The notes beneath the pieces are model-generated. The model did not search any database, was not told the DNA's origin, and saw only the letters and a program-made list of their open reading frames with translations. A DNA stretch of 5,590 nucleotides from Flavobacteriales bacterium. GTDB lineage: Bacteria > Bacteroidota > Bacteroidia > Flavobacteriales_D > Parvicellaceae. Positions 1-4,779 of the stretch are shown here, in pieces. A program made the position numbers and the translations under genes. Location of the stretch: NCBI GenBank assembly GCA_027047735.1, contig JALTUD010000361.1:1-5590 (forward strand). The letters are read 5' to 3'. Every line of letters starts with the position of its first letter. Position 1 is the first letter of the stretch.

Positions 1-217
1 AATTTAATATTAATTTTTCATTAGGAAAGAGATGGTAAAATTCATAATAACTCTCCAAGCAAGTGTCACATTCTATTGGATAAAAAGTAAACCCACGATT
101 TAAATTAGCATCTAAAGCAGGGTCTGAAAATTTAGCAACACTCTCTTTCTGCTGTTCGATTTCGGATGAACAACTGATAGTAAAACAAACTATCAAACTA
201 AATAAAAATAGTTTCAT
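1..217 (-). CDS. Lipoprotein, N-terminal part (candidate Rhs immunity protein)
   Basis: An open frame of 72 codons begins with ATG at 217 and runs off the left edge, so only the N-terminus is visible. It opens MKLFLFSLIVCFTISC, a short hydrophobic signal peptide ending in a lipobox-like TISC with the acylated cysteine at residue 16. SSEIE follows, an acidic stretch reminiscent of the surface-export signals of Bacteroidota lipoproteins. A CDTC motif lies at residues 50-53, after a beta-strand-like FTFYPIE; a CxxC after such a strand could indicate a thioredoxin-like fold, but too little is present to assign a family. The start is only 4 bases after the stop of the Rhs toxin-like tip, on the same strand, so the two are probably co-transcribed. 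The position immediately downstream of an Rhs tip is where immunity genes usually lie. Immunity function is inferred from position only. Confidence 0.75.
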   Translation of the reverse strand, partial: MKLFLFSLIVCFTISCSSEIEQQKESVAKFSDPALDANLNRGFTFYPIECDTCLESYYEFYHLFPNEKLILN

Positions 218-221
218 TATT

Positions 222-1040
222 TTAAAATTTTGGTTGATTCTTTTTTGCTTTTCCTGAGCTCCTTTTACTTTTACCTTTGCTTTTATTTCGATTATGTTCT
301 TTTTTAATTAAAGCATCAAACAGAGGAGTTTGGCCTCTATAAACAGGATTAATTTCCATCGATTTATGACCGTTTTTGTATTGTTCATACAATGTAGCAT
401 TAGTCCAATCTGTTACTGCCTGTCTAAATTTTTGCTCTTGCTCTACGGAAATATTTAATCCTTCATATATAGCTTTAAAGTAATCCATCACATCATGATT
501 AATCGCTCCATCTTTAAACATTAATCGACCTTCATAATCTCCAACCATAGTACCTCTTAACCATGTAGTCGGAGAATACATTTGGTCATCTGGAGCGGAT
601 ATACTTCTTAAATAACTATATGTATAATAAAGTTTAGCAACTTTAGCTTCAATCATCAAATGATTTCCTTGTAAAGGACTATCATACTTATAGAAATCTG
701 TATTTTCGAAAGAAAATTGTAACCCATGAAAAAACTCTTCAAATATAATTGACATTCCTGCATCTTGACTAAAGCCAAAAGGTTTAGTTCTTAAAGATAT
801 CGACTTATAACTTTTCGTAGAACTATTAGGACTATAATAACCTCCAGTATTGGCATTATCAGCTGTATTAAACATCTCTGTAACATAAACATTTTCTGGC
901 ATCTGGCCTAATGTCGTTATTACATCATTAAAAAATGAAGAAGCAATTCTTTTATTTGAAATTATTTTCATTACTCTTCTCCCGCTTTTCTTAATCCAGA
1001 AAGCAAACTTTATAGTGTCTCTAGAAGGGGCACTAGCCAT
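222..1040 (-). CDS. Rhs C-terminal toxin-like tip, zincin-like EExxH motif
   Basis: This 272-codon frame is best read as the variable C-terminus of an Rhs/YD-repeat protein rather than a free-standing gene. Codons just upstream of its first ATG (1040) encode SYALNTPIM, which continues the conserved SPYSYALNNPI end of the Rhs core once the frameshift near 1064 is repaired. Residues 96-108 contain an EExxHxxQ motif (E101, E102, H105, Q108), and IEAKVAKLY follows with E131. This resembles a gluzincin layout (HExxH plus a downstream Glu) with the first His replaced by Glu. A peptidase-like toxin is therefore possible but unproven. The last 25 residues are a Lys/Arg/Ser-rich tail. The DPxG motif usual at the core/tip border is absent; APSR stands near that place. 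The ATG overlaps the preceding stop as TAATG, so reinitiation is conceivable. A lipoprotein gene follows after 4 bases. I do not recognise a named toxin family. Confidence 0.65.
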   Translation of the reverse strand: MASAPSRDTIKFAFWIKKSGRRVMKIISNKRIASSFFNDVITTLGQMPENVYVTEMFNTADNANTGGYYSPNSSTKSYKSISLRTKPFGFSQDAGMSIIFEEFFHGLQFSFENTDFYKYDSPLQGNHLMIEAKVAKLYYTYSYLRSISAPDDQMYSPTTWLRGTMVGDYEGRLMFKDGAINHDVMDYFKAIYEGLNISVEQEQKFRQAVTDWTNATLYEQYKNGHKSMEINPVYRGQTPLFDALIKKEHNRNKSKGKSKRSSGKAKKNQPKF

Positions 1041-1618
1041 TATTGGAGTATTAAGAGCATAAGATATGGAGATACATCAGGATATCTTTCAGAATATCTG
1101 TCTATACTCATGAATCGACCTAAACGATTATCATAAGCTCTTGCTCCCATGTCTAAATGATTTCCGTTTCCATTGACTTCATCATCCTTTTCCATTCCAT
1201 TAAACCCAAACCTATAACTCTCCACACTCCCGTTTCTTCCTCCCATAGCCATACCAAAGGGATAATAGTAAGGGTTATTCATTCCAAGTACTGTTCGGAT
1301 ACTGACATTTTTTGAAGTATAAATGTTATCTTTAATAATCGAAAATTGTTCAATTAATCGTACTGCGTTTTTATATAAAAAGTGTTGTAATCGGTAGGGT
1401 ATAGAATAAAACGCCTTTGAATATAAATGGATGAAATTTGTACCTCGTCTAACTGTTGTCTTCGTGAAAAATACGCTTATTATACTTTTTATTGACTGTA
1501 CTTTTAATTGAAATAATTCAATAATATTTGTAATAATAGCATTAACAATCAATATGAACAGGTATCGAAAATGTGTTAAATTAGGCGGTAAGTTTGATAT
1601 GTGTAAATATGTCTTCAA
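1040..1618 (-). pseudogene. Rhs repeat core, orphan 3' fragment, frameshifted
   Basis: From about residue 105 this frame (1310 down to 1040) reads as the end of a Bacteroidota Rhs core: YYYPFGM (117-123), YRFGFNGMEKDDE (135-147), the LDMGARAYDNRLGRF block (155-169), then RYPDVSPY (178-185). The expected continuation is SYALNNPI, but the frame reads LMLLILQ and stops. A single missing base in the TAT-TCT-TAT stretch near 1064-1067 explains this, because the next frame reads SYALNTPIM into the tip gene. The first 100 or so residues do not look like YD repeats; they are AT-rich, hydrophobic and of uncertain meaning, and the only start at 1618 is TTG with no visible promoter. Complete Rhs proteins of this type are many hundreds to thousands of residues long, so this is either a displaced orphan tip cassette or a decayed remnant. 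The Rhs assignment is confident; the gene is probably not functional as it stands. Confidence 0.8.
1064..1067 (-). other. Single-base frameshift in the Rhs core end
   Basis: Upstream of this point the core frame reads SPY; downstream, frame -1 relative to it reads SYALNTPIM, the conserved continuation. The minus-strand sequence CCATATCTTATGCT appears to lack one base compared with CCATATTCTTATGCT. The core frame stops 8 codons later at 1040-1042, and the tip frame has a TGA just upstream of the shift, so no single frame spans both parts. It may be a true mutation or a sequencing or assembly error. Confidence 0.7.
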
Positions 1619-1709
1619 GAACCTTTTTTTATGATTGTAAATGTAGTAAATTATACGTTAAAAGACAAATGTTTTTGAAAATATTCATCGTCTAAGAAAC
1701 CAAAAATTC
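1619..1709. other. AT-rich stretch upstream of the Rhs fragment, nothing recognised
   Basis: No coding frame, hairpin or TAnnTTTG box on the minus strand was found here. If the non-Rhs-like 1311-1618 part is also non-coding, the gene-free interval runs from about 1311 to 1872 and holds only the structured repeat copy 1. Confidence 0.4.
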
Positions 1710-1756
1710 ACTTTCTATCCGCCAATTTCACCCGCGTTAGGGATAGAAGTGGCATC

Positions 1757-1789
1757 CTTTTGGGTTGTTGCATATATGCAACCCAAAAG
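1757..1789. repeat. 11-bp inverted repeat, hairpin B of copy 1
   Basis: CTTTTGGGTTG at 1757-1767 pairs with CAACCCAAAAG at 1779-1789. The region between is itself palindromic (TTGCATATATGCAA overlaps it), so alternative pairings exist. Confidence 0.9.
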
Positions 1790-1807
1790 ATATAACGGAT
1801 AGCCCGA

Positions 1808-1865
1808 CCCTCATTTGCTAAAGAAGTGTTTCGCGTTAGCGATATGCTTCTTTAGCAAATGAGGG
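1808..1865. repeat. Perfect 19-bp inverted repeat, hairpin A of copy 1
   Basis: The arm CCCTCATTTGCTAAAGAAG at 1808-1826 is exactly complementary to 1847-1865. The 20-base loop itself holds a small TCGC/GCGA stem with a four-base TAAC loop. Confidence 0.95.
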
Positions 1866-1872
1866 GAACGCC

Positions 1873-2730
1873 CTAAACATCTACACCGAAAATATTTTTT
1901 ACGACTGTGCCTATTCCAAATGAAAGAGCCGAAACGCCTAATGAAATCAAAGCCATTTCTAAAAATCGACTTTTAAAGGAGAGGGCTTTGGCGATGGATA
2001 TATAATAGGTGTATCCTGCAATGATAAGCACGGTAAAAAATAACATTCCGCCTAAAGCATAGTATGGATTGTCTTGTATAAGGTAAGGAAACACCAAAAA
2101 AGCTACGGTTAAAATATAGGAAACTCCCGTGTAAATAGCAGCTGTAATTGGGTTTACTCCTTCTTTGTCTTCCTCTTCTTTAGAAGCTAAATAGCCTGAT
2201 GCTGCCATGGATAGAGAGGCGGCAAACCCCATAACCAGACCGGTTGCCCCTACAATAGTATTGTTGTTGAAGGCAAAAGTTAGTCCGGCGAGTGTTCCGG
2301 TAAATTCTACCAAAGCATCGTTGAGCCCTAAAACGATAGAACCGGCGTAGATGAGGCGGTAATCGTTTAATATATCGATGAGTTTTTGTTCGTGTTCCAG
2401 CTCATCTTGTTTAATAGCAAGGGCTTCGGGATATTGTTTGCTGATTTTTTCGTAGAAAATACTTGCTTCGGCTTCTCCCGATTCGAGTAAGCGAAGCGAA
2501 AAAGATAATCCGAATATCTTGGCTAAGAGCAGGTGTTTTTTTATTCGGTATTGATTGGGCGAAATATCTTTTTTAGTGATGTTTTTCCAAAAATTATAGT
2601 GTTGAAGCTCTTGTTGTGCAATCTCTTGCAATGTTTTTTTGTTCTTTTCGTCTTCACTAAGTTCAGCCAGAGCTTTGTACACGTGGTACTCGGTTATTTC
2701 ATTTTGTTGCTGTTGCAAAATTTCATTCAT
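1873..2730 (-). CDS. Ferritin-like/VIT1-CCC1 fusion membrane protein (iron/manganese transport)
   Basis: The protein has an N-terminal ferritin-like (rubrerythrin-type) domain and a C-terminal VIT1/CCC1-family membrane domain, the arrangement known from MbfA-type iron exporters. Numbering from ATG 2730 (285 residues), likely di-iron ligands include E41 and H44 (QQELQHY), E86 (SGEAEAS) and E110 with H113 (DELEHEQ). The membrane part starts at about residue 126 with GSIVLGLNDALVEFTGTLAGL, followed by SMAASGYLASKEEEDKEGVNP, both typical VIT1 motifs, and has about five hydrophobic segments. The likely role is export of Fe2+ or Mn2+ across the inner membrane, with the ferritin-like domain sensing or delivering metal; this is inferred from the family. 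A longer start at 2754 is possible, but 2730 gives only an 8-base overlap with the upstream cation efflux gene and leaves the ferritin-like helix intact. The stop TAG abuts the structured repeat. Confidence 0.87.
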   Translation of the reverse strand: MNEILQQQQNEITEYHVYKALAELSEDEKNKKTLQEIAQQELQHYNFWKNITKKDISPNQYRIKKHLLLAKIFGLSFSLRLLESGEAEASIFYEKISKQYPEALAIKQDELEHEQKLIDILNDYRLIYAGSIVLGLNDALVEFTGTLAGLTFAFNNNTIVGATGLVMGFAASLSMAASGYLASKEEEDKEGVNPITAAIYTGVSYILTVAFLVFPYLIQDNPYYALGGMLFFTVLIIAGYTYYISIAKALSFKSRFLEMALISLGVSALSFGIGTVVKNIFGVDV

Positions 2731-3613
2731 TACAATTTTCGTTTTCCAGTTCAAATTCTAAGGTGCTGTGGCTAATTCCGTGTTCGTTTAGCTCTTCTTT
2801 AATGGATTTTTTAACTAGCGGTAATGTCTTAATGTCCTTTACTTTAACGTGTCCCGTAAGTGCGTTTTCGTTGGTGCTGATTCCCCAAATATGTACGTGG
2901 TGAACATCAATTACCCCATCAATTTCTGAAAGGTGGAGGATAATTTCATCGCGGTCAATTTCGGCAGGGACGCCATCCAATACACCAATCCAACTTTCTT
3001 TGAACAGATTCCAGGTAGAGTATAAAACAACCAAAGCAATGATAATGGTAACAATCCCGTCTATCCTGTACCAATGTGTATAGTAAATAATGATTCCCGA
3101 AACCACCACACCTAAAGAAACCAAGGCATCAGCCATTAAGTGCCAATAAGCCGCTTTGATGTTTAAGTCGCCTTCTTTTTCTTGATGAAACAGGCGAGCG
3201 GAAATAAAGTTGATAATCACTCCGGCAAAGGCGACCCACGAAACGATTACACCGTTTATAGCCTGAGGATGTATCGTTCTTTGTATGCCTTCCCACGCAA
3301 TAGCACCAATAGCAAAAGCCAATAAAACAGAGTTGATAAACGAAGCAAGAATAGATACTTTTTTATAGCCGTAAGTGAGTACTTTTCCCGATTTTACATT
3401 TTGCAATTTAAAAGCTACAAAAGCCAATAACAATCCCGAAACATCACCAATGTTGTGAACCGCATCCGAAAAAAGAGCCGTAGAACCTTGTTGCCAACCG
3501 TAAAACAGCTCAATAAAGACGTAAACAATGTTAAGAATGATACCCCAAATGAACGAACGATTAATGTCGTTTTGATTGAGCGTAGGTGGACTATGGTGAT
3601 GATGGTGCGACAT
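2723..3613 (-). CDS. Cation diffusion facilitator, CzcD/ZitB-like zinc efflux protein
   Basis: This 296-residue protein matches the CDF family in length and layout. Six membrane segments lie between about residues 20 and 205, followed by a cytoplasmic ferredoxin-like C-terminal domain. The metal site is readable: H53 and D57 in TM2 (SDAVHNIGD) and H158 and D162 in TM5 (WHLMADALVSLG), the two HxxxD pairs characteristic of zinc-preferring CzcD/ZitB members. The C-terminal domain contains HHVHIWGIS (H238, H239, H241) and H255. The N-terminus MSHHHHHSPP is a natural His-rich metal-binding tail. The predicted role is proton-coupled efflux of Zn2+, perhaps also Cd2+ or Co2+, from the cytoplasm. The stop overlaps the start of the ferritin-like/VIT1 gene, suggesting translational coupling, and a -7-like box lies 18 bases upstream of the ATG. 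The marC-type gene ends 46 bases upstream on the same strand. The exact substrate is inferred. Confidence 0.93.
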   Translation of the reverse strand: MSHHHHHSPPTLNQNDINRSFIWGIILNIVYVFIELFYGWQQGSTALFSDAVHNIGDVSGLLLAFVAFKLQNVKSGKVLTYGYKKVSILASFINSVLLAFAIGAIAWEGIQRTIHPQAINGVIVSWVAFAGVIINFISARLFHQEKEGDLNIKAAYWHLMADALVSLGVVVSGIIIYYTHWYRIDGIVTIIIALVVLYSTWNLFKESWIGVLDGVPAEIDRDEIILHLSEIDGVIDVHHVHIWGISTNENALTGHVKVKDIKTLPLVKKSIKEELNEHGISHSTLEFELENENCNE

Positions 3614-3630
3614 AAAAATGTTAAAAAAAA

Positions 3631-3638
3631 CAAAGGTA
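3631..3638 (-). promoter_or_regulatory. Putative -7 promoter box upstream of the cation efflux gene
   Basis: The minus strand reads TACCTTTG, matching the Bacteroidota -7 consensus TAnnTTTG, with its 3' end 18 bases before the ATG at 3613. No convincing -33 TTG-type element was found at the usual spacing. If it is active, the efflux and VIT1 genes can be transcribed independently of the marC-family gene. Confidence 0.42.
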
Positions 3639-3659
3639 CTTCAAAAAAAGAATATTGAC

Positions 3660-4283
3660 TTATTTTGCTGATAGAAAAGCTAATTTAAGCCCCTCAATAA
3701 CCATCGTCGTTCCGATAATGGCAATAATCAATCCCATTATTTTTCCGATAACGGAAATTACGTTATTACCTAATTTATCAATAAGAATTTCGCTCCAGTT
3801 AAAAAACAGATAATTCATATAGCAAATAACAGCAAACGCAATCAAAACAATGGCAATATGAATAAAATCGGTATCAGAACTGTAATTCATAGCCGTAACA
3901 ATCGTACCCGGTCCCGAAAGAATAGGAATAGCCAAAGGAGAAACAGCAATATCTTCATTGATATTCGGCGTGTGTAAATGTTTAATGGTCGATTTTTTAG
4001 ATTGCAACATTTCAAATCCGACAAAAAACACCAAAATGCCACCTGTAATTTTAAACGCCGGAATAGTGATGCCGAATAAATCAAAAATAATCTTGCCTAA
4101 CAGCACAAAAACCAAAACAATCGAAAATGCAATAAGGGTCGATTTCTTACTAATACGTTTTTTTACATCATCCTCAGCATCGCCCACCAATGAAATAAAG
4201 ATAGGAACATTCGCAATCGGATTCATAATCGCAAAAAAGCCGGTCAATGAAGTCATAGCAAAAGAAAGTAGAGTAAAATCCAT
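3660..4283 (-). CDS. MarC-family integral membrane protein
   Basis: The 207-residue length and about six hydrophobic segments fit the MarC (UPF0056) family. The two family hallmarks are present: NPIANVPIF at residues 21-29 and the SPLAIPILSGPGTI block at 115-128. Both lie near the starts of the two structural halves (an inner repeat is typical of these proteins). The protein would sit in the inner membrane. Its function is poorly defined: E. coli MarC itself was shown not to cause multidrug resistance, and some relatives are annotated as amino acid transporters. It starts with ATG at 4283, only about 20 bases from the edge of the second structured repeat. It ends 46 bases before the cation efflux gene on the same strand, so read-through into the metal genes is plausible. 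No promoter box was found between the repeat and the start codon. Confidence 0.92.
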   Translation of the reverse strand: MDFTLLSFAMTSLTGFFAIMNPIANVPIFISLVGDAEDDVKKRISKKSTLIAFSIVLVFVLLGKIIFDLFGITIPAFKITGGILVFFVGFEMLQSKKSTIKHLHTPNINEDIAVSPLAIPILSGPGTIVTAMNYSSDTDFIHIAIVLIAFAVICYMNYLFFNWSEILIDKLGNNVISVIGKIMGLIIAIIGTTMVIEGLKLAFLSAK

Positions 4284-4312
4284 AGTTGTTTATGTTACTG
4301 TTTTGGGCGTTC

Positions 4313-4370
4313 CCCTTCTTTTCTAAAACAATATATCGCTCTCGCGAAACATTGTTTTAGAAAAGAAGGG
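4313..4370. repeat. Perfect 20-bp inverted repeat, hairpin A of copy 2
   Basis: CCCTTCTTTTCTAAAACAAT at 4313-4332 is exactly complementary to 4351-4370. The 18-base loop contains a TCGC/GCGA mini-stem with a TCTC loop, the counterpart of the TAAC mini-loop in copy 1. Confidence 0.95.
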
Positions 4371-4388
4371 TCGGGCTATCCACTATAT

Positions 4389-4420
4389 CTTTTGCCCTCC
4401 AAAAGGAGGGAGGGCAAAAG
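4389..4420. repeat. 12-bp inverted repeat, hairpin B of copy 2
   Basis: CTTTTGCCCTCC at 4389-4400 pairs with GGAGGGCAAAAG at 4409-4420 around an AAAAGGAG loop. Confidence 0.93.
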
Positions 4421-4431
4421 GATGCCGTTTC

Positions 4432-4590
4432 TATCCCTAACGCGTAGAAAATGAGCGAGAAGAAAATGGAGTTTATTTTTCTTAGACAATGAATAAAAAT
4501 TTTGCATAGCCGAGCTATGGAAAATTTTATGAAGAAGTATAAGGGAAATAAAACCGTTTTATGCCGTTCATTTTCTTCGTGTTAGGGATA
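4432..4590. repeat. Long imperfect hairpin (MITE-like) at the end of repeat copy 2
   Basis: The 159-base segment is nearly self-complementary along its length. The outer arms pair TATCCCTAACGCGTAGAAAA with a near-complement ending GTTAGGGATA. The middle arms pair TTTATTTTTCTTA with TAAGGGAAATAAA, including G-T pairs. The centre is AAAATTTTGCATAGC (4496-4510) with GCTATGGAAAATTTT (4514-4528), one mismatch, around a CGA loop. The outer arm begins with the TATCCCTAACGCG that ends the structured repeat. No coding frame is visible inside. It could be an extra arm of the repeat or a small non-autonomous element inserted at its end. Confidence 0.75.
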
Positions 4591-4603
4591 AGTCCCTAAC
4601 GCG
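4578..4603. repeat. Short hairpin with another CCCTAACGCG motif
   Basis: GTTAGGGA at 4581-4588 pairs with TCCCTAAC at 4593-4600 around a TAAG loop, and flanking CG/GCG bases extend the symmetry. TCCCTAACGCG here repeats the end motif of the structured element, so the right arm of the long hairpin could pair with either copy. Confidence 0.75.
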
Positions 4604-4766
4604 AAAATGTAATACATATAATGCTAAAGCTCAAAAGTAAAATTATTTTGATACTAAAGTTGTAATTAAGCAAAGATTATGTCCTCAATTATTCAATAAT
4701 TTTTTTCATTGTGATTTTGTTGATATTTAAAAAGAACATCAATAAGAAAAATCAACAAAAGAGATT
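4604..4766. other. AT-rich intergenic stretch before pcm, no gene seen
   Basis: Together with the repeats, 4284-4779 is a gene-free interval of almost 500 bases. This last part is AT-rich and holds no credible coding frame or hairpin. A TACTTTTG on the minus strand (4632-4639) is a possible distant -7 box for the marC-family gene, but it has no -33 partner at the right spacing. Confidence 0.5.
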
Positions 4767-4774
4767 TACTTTTG
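4767..4774 (+). promoter_or_regulatory. Putative -7 promoter box of pcm
   Basis: TACTTTTG followed by CA matches the Bacteroidota TAnnTTTG box and ends 5 bases before the ATG at 4780. Transcription from this box would begin at or next to the start codon, giving a leaderless or nearly leaderless mRNA. No clear -33 element is visible. Confidence 0.5.
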
Positions 4775-4779
4775 CAAGT

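Larger units (their letters stand above)
1710..1875 (-). repeat. Structured intergenic repeat, copy 1 (three hairpins)
   Basis: Read on the minus strand, the element starts at the stop codon of the VIT-family gene. Its parts in order are GGGCGTTCCCC; a perfect 19-bp hairpin A (arms 1847-1865 and 1808-1826) whose 20-base loop contains ATATCGCTAACGCGAAAC; the linker TCGGGCTATCC; hairpin B with an 11-bp stem (1779-1789 with 1757-1767); GGATGCC; and TTCTATCC pairing with GGATAGAA (1741-1748 with 1713-1720) around CTAACGCG. A second copy in opposite orientation lies at 4305-4444. The linkers and loop are nearly identical between copies, whereas the stems of A and B differ completely yet stay paired. 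The position directly 3' of a coding gene on the same strand would suit a 3'-UTR structure, but there is no U-tract typical of a simple intrinsic terminator. Confidence 0.85.
4305..4444 (+). repeat. Structured intergenic repeat, copy 2
   Basis: On the plus strand the order matches copy 1: GGGCGTTCCCC; a perfect 20-bp hairpin A (4313-4332 with 4351-4370) around the loop ATATCGCTCTCGCGAAAC; TCGGGCTATCC; TATATCTTTT; a 12-bp hairpin B (4389-4400 with 4409-4420, 8-base loop); GGATGCC; TCTATCCCTAACGCG. The stem sequences bear no relation to those of copy 1, but pairing is perfect in both. The element lies between the divergently transcribed marC-family and pcm genes and in inverted orientation to copy 1. 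Confidence 0.87.

Noticed and set aside
1038..1042. TAATG overlap as evidence of two genuine coupled genes
   Set aside because: The conserved Rhs motif continues across the overlap in the second frame, so a frameshifted single gene explains the data better, although reinitiation is not excluded.
1380..1450. YSIPYRL reading, slightly like the C-terminal region of IS21-type IstA transposases
   Set aside because: Only a few residues match, with no catalytic or helper-gene sequence nearby, so an insertion sequence cannot be supported.
1757..1865. Hairpins as ordinary rho-independent terminators
   Set aside because: Neither hairpin is followed by a U-tract on the relevant strand, and the second copy lies between divergent genes, so a plain terminator does not explain the family.
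2731..2754. Longer start of the ferritin-like/VIT1 gene (MNWKTKIV extension)
   Set aside because: It would deepen the overlap with the cation efflux gene to 32 bases without adding domain sequence; ATG 2730 is the simpler start.
2533..2775. Plus-strand open frame opposite the ferritin-like/VIT1 gene
   Set aside because: It lies antisense to a well-supported gene, with a Phe/Leu-rich composition typical of a shadow frame.
3595..3613. Run of five His codons at the start of the efflux gene as a cloning tag
   Set aside because: His-rich N-termini are common in natural cation efflux proteins and the surrounding DNA shows no vector sequence.
3958..4326. Plus-strand 122-codon frame opposite the marC-family gene
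   Set aside because: It mirrors a clear membrane protein gene and has no recognisable motif.
4711..4779. GTG-initiated N-terminal extension of pcm
   Set aside because: The extra 23 residues are Lys/Asn-rich and unlike the family, the -7 promoter box lies inside them, and ATG 4780 gives the normal length.
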